The notes under the pieces: generated by a model
Databases searched by the model: none
The model's input: only the letters and a program-made list of their open reading frames with translations
What the model was told of the DNA's origin: nothing
NCBI GenBank assembly: GCA_028095005.1
Contig: CM051459.1
Span: forward strand, 118,765,431-118,829,430
Reading direction: 5' to 3'
DNA: 64,000 nucleotides
Source: Rhynchospora pubera
Lineage: Eukaryota; Streptophyta; Magnoliopsida; Poales; Cyperaceae
Shown: piece after piece, positions 58,508 through 64,000 of the stretch
How positions within the stretch are numbered: the stretch's first letter is position 1
Layout of the letters: every line of letters starts with the position of its first letter
Translations under genes and position numbers: made by a program

Positions 58508-60244
58508 ATGGGGAAATTGTTTCTGATAGAGTTGGAAGGGAAGATATACAGTTGCAAGCACTGTGGAACCCATTTTGCTCTTGCTGATGACATCGTCTCC
58601 AAGGTTTCTTTTTTTTTTTTTTTTTTTCCTTCTCAATTAACATCTATTATCAGAAAAAGGAAAGAAACAACTTTTGTTGTGTGGAGAGTACTGACTGAAC
58701 TTGCATCATCACACTGGATATAGTTTGTTTGCCTTATTCCAATACCAAAAGGCTCATATATATTGTAGCAACATTTTATTGTTTCATCAATCAACCAAAG
58801 AAATTAAGTTATATTTTAATGCGTAAAATTATGATACTGGGTCTGAACAGTAGATATCAAGAGTAATATGGTTGCCATGGCTTTTGGTGAGGGAAAGAGG
58901 AGGGTCGGGTACTTGGGTCATGGTTTCAAAAGTCATATTCTTGGACTAACCCAGTCCAGTTGAGTTGTGTCTTTCTTCTTATTTTATTCTGTAATGGTTT
59001 GGTAAAAGTACTGGTAACTCTGCAATTTGGATTTTGTTGGTACGAATCTTCAATTAGAATTTGAAGCTCTCAGAATTGCAGTTGGATTGAGCTCGCTAGT
59101 ATGTTGTTGGGAGCATTATGTGTTTCTGAAACTGAAAAGAGTTGTCCTCTTACCTGTGCAGTAGTCACAGGAAAAGTGTAAACCAGAAAAAGTGTTTTAT
59201 CGAAAAAGAAACTTGTGAATGTTGGTTGCTTAAAAAAAATTAGACAATCGAGAGGATTTTTGTGCATATTTTGTTTTCATATTTCTCTAAGCATTATTTT
59301 ATGGGAAAACATGTGATAATTACTGAGTCTTGTTGTTTTTTCTGGGTTCAGAACTTCCACTGCAGGCATGGAAAGGCTTATCTCTACAACAAGGTGTAAG
59401 TGCCTCCTTTCTCCATCATGTTTTCTAGATCATGTGATGTAATAATTGTATCTCTCTTTGCGATCAATGGTTACCGTTTCATATTTATATTTATAACTAT
59501 ACATCCTTTCTATCTTGAGTAGAGGCTAAAGTACCTATTTAGTTCTTTATTGTTGTGAAGTATCTCCTGTGGTACTTGAAGCAGAACTATAGTAGTACCT
59601 CTGTGCTGGGTTTTGGAATTAGTTATTATTTAACAGAACTTACATAGGATATGAAGTTATAGTTTGATGTATTGTTATTTGCGAAGCATTTATTCAGTGA
59701 TAAAGTGTTATTTGTCTCCTCGATTCAAATTCTTTTTGAATCGGCAGTGTGAATGTCACTTCTGGGGTAAGAGAGGACAGGATGATGACGACTGGAATGC
59801 ACACTGTTTGTGATATTTTCTGTGTTGGCTGTGGGTCCGTTGTTGGATGGAAATATGTAAGATTGTGAATATATATAATTATTTTTTGCTCTATTTTATC
59901 TCGCAATAACTTAAATATGCTGGCCTTGACTGTATGAAAGTAATAAACATCTTTAAAATAACAGATAGCTGCTCATGAAAAGAGCCAGAAGTACAAAGAA
60001 GGGAAATTTATTCTCGAGAGGTAGGTTTTCTCTTTTCATTTAATTCAATTAAATTGAGAGATTTTTTGTAAAAAGGAATATTGGGATCATCGTTTGTTAA
60101 CGTGAATATTGTTCATTAGATTTATAATGTACTTTGGTAATGTAATTATGGGGTAGGTTTAAGGTGTACGGGCCAGATGGGAGCCAATACTGGGCAACTC
60201 ATGATTCTCAAGTTGGCGGTAGTAGTGATCCTGATGATGCATGA
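58508..60244 (+). CDS. Yippee-like zinc-binding protein, five exons
   Basis: Exons 58508-58603, 59352-59395, 59748-59856, 59965-60020 and 60157-60244 join to 393 nt, i.e. 130 residues plus stop, with GT-AG introns and consistent phases. The second donor is GTGTAAGT with the split codon GT/T; using GTAAG at 59396 restores NKVVNV. The protein starts MGKLFLIELEGKIYSCKHC and contains the Yippee pattern: CKHC (16-19), CRHGKAYLYNKVVNV, GMHTVCDIFCVGCGSVVGWKY, then AHEKSQKYKEGKFILER. The two CxxC pairs bind zinc. Yippee proteins are small, strongly conserved eukaryotic proteins; plant family members have no settled role. Length fits the family (about 105-130). It is unrelated to the ATL cluster around it. 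Confidence 0.93.
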
Positions 60245-61517
60245 TTGGTTCTCTATCTCTGAGAGAAGCATTGTGCAATGAATCACTCCATCTGCCTATC
60301 TTGTTATAAAGGATGTAGATAGCAGCTTCTGATGTATGTTAAAGCAACTACCTTTGATTTATGTTACTTATGTTTACTGTCCTAACAGTTTGCTTTCTGT
60401 ACATCATTATTCCGAAATCTGTAGGACTTGTTGTTTCTAATAACATTGTAGTTGCCGTTGTGCAATGTCTTTCTGTGCAATTGATTTTGTTATTTACAAT
60501 TTCATTTTCTGTTTAATGTAGTTCTAACTTGTACGTCTTCTTTTCCAAAACCTTCTTAGAACCAAGGTCAGAAACCGTTTTCAAACTTTTTTGGGGTTTC
60601 TTTTGATGGTTCCTGACTTCCTGGTACTTTTGGACTTCAAAGATTGGTGAGGCAGAAACCAAACTTCGAATCATGGATTATTGGAAGGATAGTATAACCT
60701 GATTTGATGGAATAGGTGCTCTAGGAAAGTTACTAGCCTGGTTAATTGTCGAAGATGTGCAAACATTGAAGAAATTTTGCATATGAACTACGGTGGATTT
60801 TGTTTTGATTTGAGATTTGAAACGTATTCTTCGCCATTTTACATGTAAAAGAAGTTTGAGACGCAACTACTCGTTTCAATCCATAGCAGCTCTGCCTCCA
60901 ATACAACCTAACTCGTCATAAAGTACAGCGTTTTTAATTAGCTTCCTTTTTCATTTGAAACTGTACATGTAGCTTTCATTCTTATTTTAGAACGACAATG
61001 ATGTCCGCCAATGTATATAAAATATTGTCCCTTTTCCATCTAGCCGAGTCTTTAAAACAATATTTTACAGGTAATACTTTCGGACTTCAGTTCAAATCTT
61101 AACTTCTGTAAAGGATTAAAGCCATCCGTTGCGTTATGATGCATTTTGAGTTTAATAAATAGTATGTGCTTGACAAATAATGGAGATTGCTAAGATCGCC
61201 TCAGCAGGAAGTTGTCAGAAGAACAGGCTATATAGAAATGGATGCAAAAGTTATAATTGCATAATTGTCCTTTTCCAAATTAAAAGAACCCTGAAAGTCA
61301 ACCGTTCATCCAATAATCTGCAATATTGAGACCTGAAACTAATTCTTGTTGAATTGATGGTTTACCTTACAAACTACTCACAAATACTTGCCATAAACCA
61401 AGCAAGGTATACCAAAAAAAAAAAAAAAATGATAATTCCAACATGCTAGGTATTCTTCAAAGCCATAGCACCGCCTCAAGCCAACTCTCTCCGGAGCCAA
61501 CCTGAAGCCAATCACCT
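60245..61517. other. 3' flank of the Yippee-like gene, no further gene
   Basis: The first 200-300 bases are probably 3' UTR. The remainder has no supported feature except a 15-base A run near 61414-61429. Confidence 0.45.
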
Positions 61518-61920
61518 GGTGGCTACTGGCGATGTCTAACCAGCATCGGTGGTACAATGCAACAACTGCTAATTCAGCTGAGTCACCAAAATTTGGAGTT
61601 GACAAGGATGATATCTCTCAACTTCCAACATCTGCATATCATGCTCGTATGAAAAGAGATGAGAAAGTATGAACAAACTGGTAAGAGTTTAATAGTAAAA
61701 TGTGCAGTGTGCATTAGTGAGATATCAGAAGGGGAGACTGTAAGGGTTTTACCCGCATGCAAACACTTCTTCCATGTCAAATGCATTGACATGTGGCTGA
61801 GCACACATTCATCATGCCCCATGTGTCGGGCTCATCCCTAATCAGGCAAGGTGAAATTGTGTTTATTTTCGGCCTCACCGCCATAGCTTCAGTTGAGACA
61901 GTGCGGAACAACTTCTTAGA
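61518..61920 (+). pseudogene. ATL-type RING-H2 pseudogene (frameshift, early stops)
   Basis: Conceptual translation aligns with the gene at 53008: LAMSNQHRWYNATTANS matches its post-membrane region and FGVDKDDISQLPTSAY its GLD motif. That frame stops at TGA 61670. The RING follows in another frame (CAVCISEISEGETVRVLPACKHFFHVKCIDMWLSTHSSCPMCRAHP, seen at 61702-61838), then TAA at 61839. After the stop, homology continues (SGKVKLCLFSASPP, stop, LQLR), showing where the stop replaced coding sequence. All eight zinc ligands remain. The membrane segment is not recognisable. It belongs with the units at 41489 and 53008. Confidence 0.88.
61659..61841 (+). CDS. Residual RING-only open frame within the pseudogene
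   Basis: ATG to TAA, 60 residues, covering little more than the intact RING-H2 domain. If transcribed it could give a soluble RING mini-protein without membrane anchor. There is no evidence of expression in the sequence, and it most likely is just the part of the pseudogene between the frameshift and the stop. Confidence 0.3.
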   Translation: MRKYEQTGKSLIVKCAVCISEISEGETVRVLPACKHFFHVKCIDMWLSTHSSCPMCRAHP

Positions 61921-62124
61921 GCAAGCAATTCTGGTGGTGAATTATCGGTCAACAAAATCTGGGGATTTTACAAGAGTCGAGTTGCTACTTCCAAAATTGC
62001 TAGTTTCATAGGGTGTTTTTTCTTTATTTTTCTTGTTTTTCCTTTGACAGCCGCCGTCAATCAATTTTTTTTTTTAAAAAAAAACCTAAAACAAAAAAAC
62101 CCAAAATCCTGGGATTTGAAGGTG
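61921..62124. other. Spacer
   Basis: Short AT-rich spacer with T and A runs; no feature. Confidence 0.4.
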
Positions 62125-62801
62125 ACAAAAAGCAGTGGCGGAGCCAGAAAATTTGACAATGAGGTTCAATAATTTTTAGTATTAATATTACAAGAATTAA
62201 ATAAATTCATACAATATATATATTAGAAAAATTATGTCTTGGACGAGTTTTTTTATTTGGGCTAAATCTAAATCATGCAATATGACTGATTACGGATCCA
62301 ATGGCCCTTGAAAAACTCATCCATGGCTATTTGGATTATTAATGCCCTTTTGATCGTGCAATTGACAATTTAGACATTAATAATTGTTGGAGATATTTTA
62401 CAATTCATTTTGATTTTTTTTCCAATAAATTACTTAGAATCTTTATTGGAAAAAATATGAGGACTCAAAATATAGAACAATTTTATAAAACTTACAAATT
62501 ATAATAGATTTTTTATCTTCTAAATTAATTCTTTGAAGTCTCATCCTTTGGAATCATCAGAAAGATGAAATGTTATAAACAAAAGAAAATAAAACAAATT
62601 AAATTGATTCATAAAAATTATTATGGTTATTGATTATATCTTTGTAATGTTCAATTAAATAAACAAAAAAACTATATATTAACAAAGTACATTCTAAAGT
62701 TACATATTCAAGTTCAATATGCATGTGTTAATCATTACTAAAAGTGAAAGTTCATGAAATATTCGAGAAGACAAAAATTAACATTTGTGGGCCTGTGGCA
62801 G

Positions 62802-62806
<5 letters not shown>

Positions 62807-62849
<43 letters not shown>
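62807..62849. repeat. (TA)n microsatellite, left of foldback copy 8
   Basis: About 21 TA units followed by a TATTTATTTA stretch. Matching (TA)n tracts lie at 63273-63320 and 63557-63573, between and after the two foldback copies. Confidence 0.9.
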
Positions 62850-62853
<4 letters not shown>

Positions 62854-62865
62854 TTATTTATATAT

Positions 62866-63269
62866 AGAGTTTAGCTACGGTGAGTCGCGACTCACGGACC
62901 CTCCGGTGAGTCGCGACCAAAACTCCTAGATCTAGATCAAAATGACCAATCCAAACCGTTCAGTATGATCTTCCTATTGAAATCTCCGTGCAAACCAAAT
63001 TTTTTATTTTTTCGAAATTATTAAGTATTTTTTTCGGATTTTTAAAAACTGATGTTTTTGAATGGTTCAGAACCAATTAGATTAACGATTTTCTAAAATT
63101 TCAAAAAAATACTTAAAAATTTCGAAAAAATGAAAAATTTGGTCTACATGAAGATTTCAATTGAGAGATCATATTGGACGGTTTGGATCGGTCATTTTGA
63201 TCTAGATCTAGGAGTTTTGGTCGCGACTCACCGGAGGGTCCGTGAGTCGCGACTCACCGTAACTAAACT

Positions 63270-63272
<3 letters not shown>
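62866..63272. mobile_element. (TA)n-flanked foldback element (copy 8)
   Basis: Near-perfect inverted arms of about 150 bp: the tips AGAGTTTAGCTACGGTGAG and CTCACCGTAACTAAACTCT differ at one base in the paired part. A subterminal palindrome GGTGAGTCGCGACTCAC and CGGACCCTCCGG follow. The core holds ATGACCAATCCAAACCGTTC, GACGGTTTGGATCGGTCAT and mirrored poly-T/poly-A stretches. Tips resemble copy 5. High arm identity suggests that it is the youngest copy. Nested in the hAT-like element. Confidence 0.9.

Positions 63273-63320
<48 letters not shown>
63273..63320. repeat. (TA)n microsatellite between foldback copies 8 and 9
   Basis: About 24 TA units, shared border of two foldback elements. Confidence 0.92.
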
Positions 63321-63323
<3 letters not shown>

Positions 63324-63556
63324 GATTGATAAAATACACTCTGGTGTATGGATCGTCTCCCGTACACCAGAGTCGTTTATGAAATCCAAAAATCAAACAG
63401 TCGATCCGAACCGTTCAAGTTATTCTCCATATTGAAAAACTCTCGGAGACCAAATTTTACCATTTTTCGAATTTTTTTGCTATATATTATGATATTTTGA
63501 AAAAAACACTACAATTGGAATATTTCCGTACACCAGAGTGTATTTTATCACCCCTC
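63321..63556. mobile_element. (TA)n-flanked foldback element (copy 9), right arm mostly deleted
   Basis: Left tip TTGATAAAATACACTCTGGT; right tip CCAGAGTGTATTTTATCAC. The left arm is full length (CAGTCGATCCGAACCGTTCA, then TGCTATATATTATGATATTTT as in copy 6), but after the centre the sequence jumps straight to the right tip, so most of the right arm is gone. (TA)n lies on both sides (63273-63320, 63557-63573). Confidence 0.82.
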
Positions 63557-63791
63557 TATATATATATATATATGTTATATAAATAATTTTTTTTCCAACA
63601 AGAATAAAATTTTCAAATTTATTATGGGGTTCACTAGTGGAATACCTTTTAAATATCTATGGGGTTCAAATATTGCATATCTACAAAATTTTTCATTTTG
63701 CAAGTGCGAACTTTTAAATATAGTATAATTTGTTATAAATGGGGGTAAATTAACCCCATTTCTTATACTTAGCTCCGCCACTGGCAAAAAG

Positions 63792-64000
63792 TTGAATTAC
63801 CTCTGGGTAACATGCAAGTTGTACTAATTGATACTAATATGTTAAATAAGAATATTAGTGTTGTATAAATTTAGGTTCTATGTGTTGCATTTATTGCGTG
63901 GGTGAATATTAATGGAAGTTAAGGGAATTAATTTTTAGTCTTGACTTTTGATGGCTAAATTTTGTAAACAACCATCTTAGCATGTTTATTAAATATCTTA
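63792..64000. other. Window end, no feature
   Basis: AT-rich sequence with nothing recognised. Confidence 0.4.

Larger units (their letters stand above)
62133..63783. mobile_element. hAT-like non-autonomous element (CAGTGGCGGAGC ends) carrying two nested foldback elements
   Basis: It begins CAGTGGCGGAGCCAG and ends TAGCTCCGCCACTG, an inverted pair. The 8-bp flanks ACAAAAAG (62125-62132) and GCAAAAAG (63784-63791) match at seven positions, fitting the hAT superfamily. Without the nested copies 8 and 9 and their (TA)n it would be roughly 0.9 kb. No transposase frame remains. Confidence 0.8.

Noticed and set aside
58121..58636. 171-codon minus-strand frame over the Yippee-like gene start.
   Set aside because: It lies opposite exon 1 and the 5' UTR, has low-complexity Lys/Ser/Pro runs and no domain.

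Overview
The window is nuclear DNA of a flowering plant. The evidence is genes with GT-AG introns, RING-H2 proteins of the plant ATL type, plant-type LTR, LINE, hAT, Mutator and SINE-like elements, a plastid-derived rpoC1 fragment inserted in nuclear DNA, and very AT-rich intergenic sequence. I cannot name the species.

Gene layout: six ATL-type RING-H2 units lie on the + strand and span almost the whole window. They are an intact gene (350-865), a frameshifted pseudogene (2518-2894), an otherwise intact gene lacking one zinc ligand (6382-6828), two canonical genes (41489-42145 and 53008-53775) and a frameshifted copy (about 61518-61920). The first three resemble each other around the RING (HLFHQ type) and the last three form a second subgroup (HFFHVEC type), as expected of an old tandem cluster. 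Such proteins are membrane-anchored E3 ubiquitin ligases. One unrelated gene, a five-exon Yippee-like zinc-binding protein (58508-60244), sits near the right end.

The middle of the cluster is filled by a satellite array of about 172-bp monomers (15290-40925, about 120 monomers). It has a higher-order structure: two nearly identical copies of a 4.55-kb block, flanked by more diverged partial copies. Two retroelements cut the array: a 5'-truncated LINE (16075-18576, with TSD) and a 2.5-kb TG...CA element that looks like a solo LTR (38055-40578, with TSD).

Left of the array are a Copia element with apparently identical LTRs but a decayed interior (7128-10550), a Mutator-like MITE with a nested foldback element (11012-12327) and a 1.5-kb near-perfect palindrome (12345-13846). 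Right of it, 44-57 kb is a dense patchwork: hAT-like MITEs with 8-bp TSDs, a plastid rpoC1 intron/exon fragment, a tRNA-derived SINE, and a cluster of foldback elements bounded by (TA)n. At 62-63.8 kb a hAT-like element carries two more of these foldback elements.

Most unusual observations: (1) a family of at least nine foldback elements, mostly embedded in (TA)n tracts, with a shared core but tips that differ in sequence while keeping a small hairpin; (2) a MITE inserted directly against the TATA box of one ATL gene, with the neighbouring paralogue preserving what looks like the empty site; (3) ATL copies that have lost individual RING zinc ligands; (4) a satellite-LINE fused reading frame of 840 codons; (5) the higher-order satellite inside a gene cluster. 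All comparisons were made by eye.
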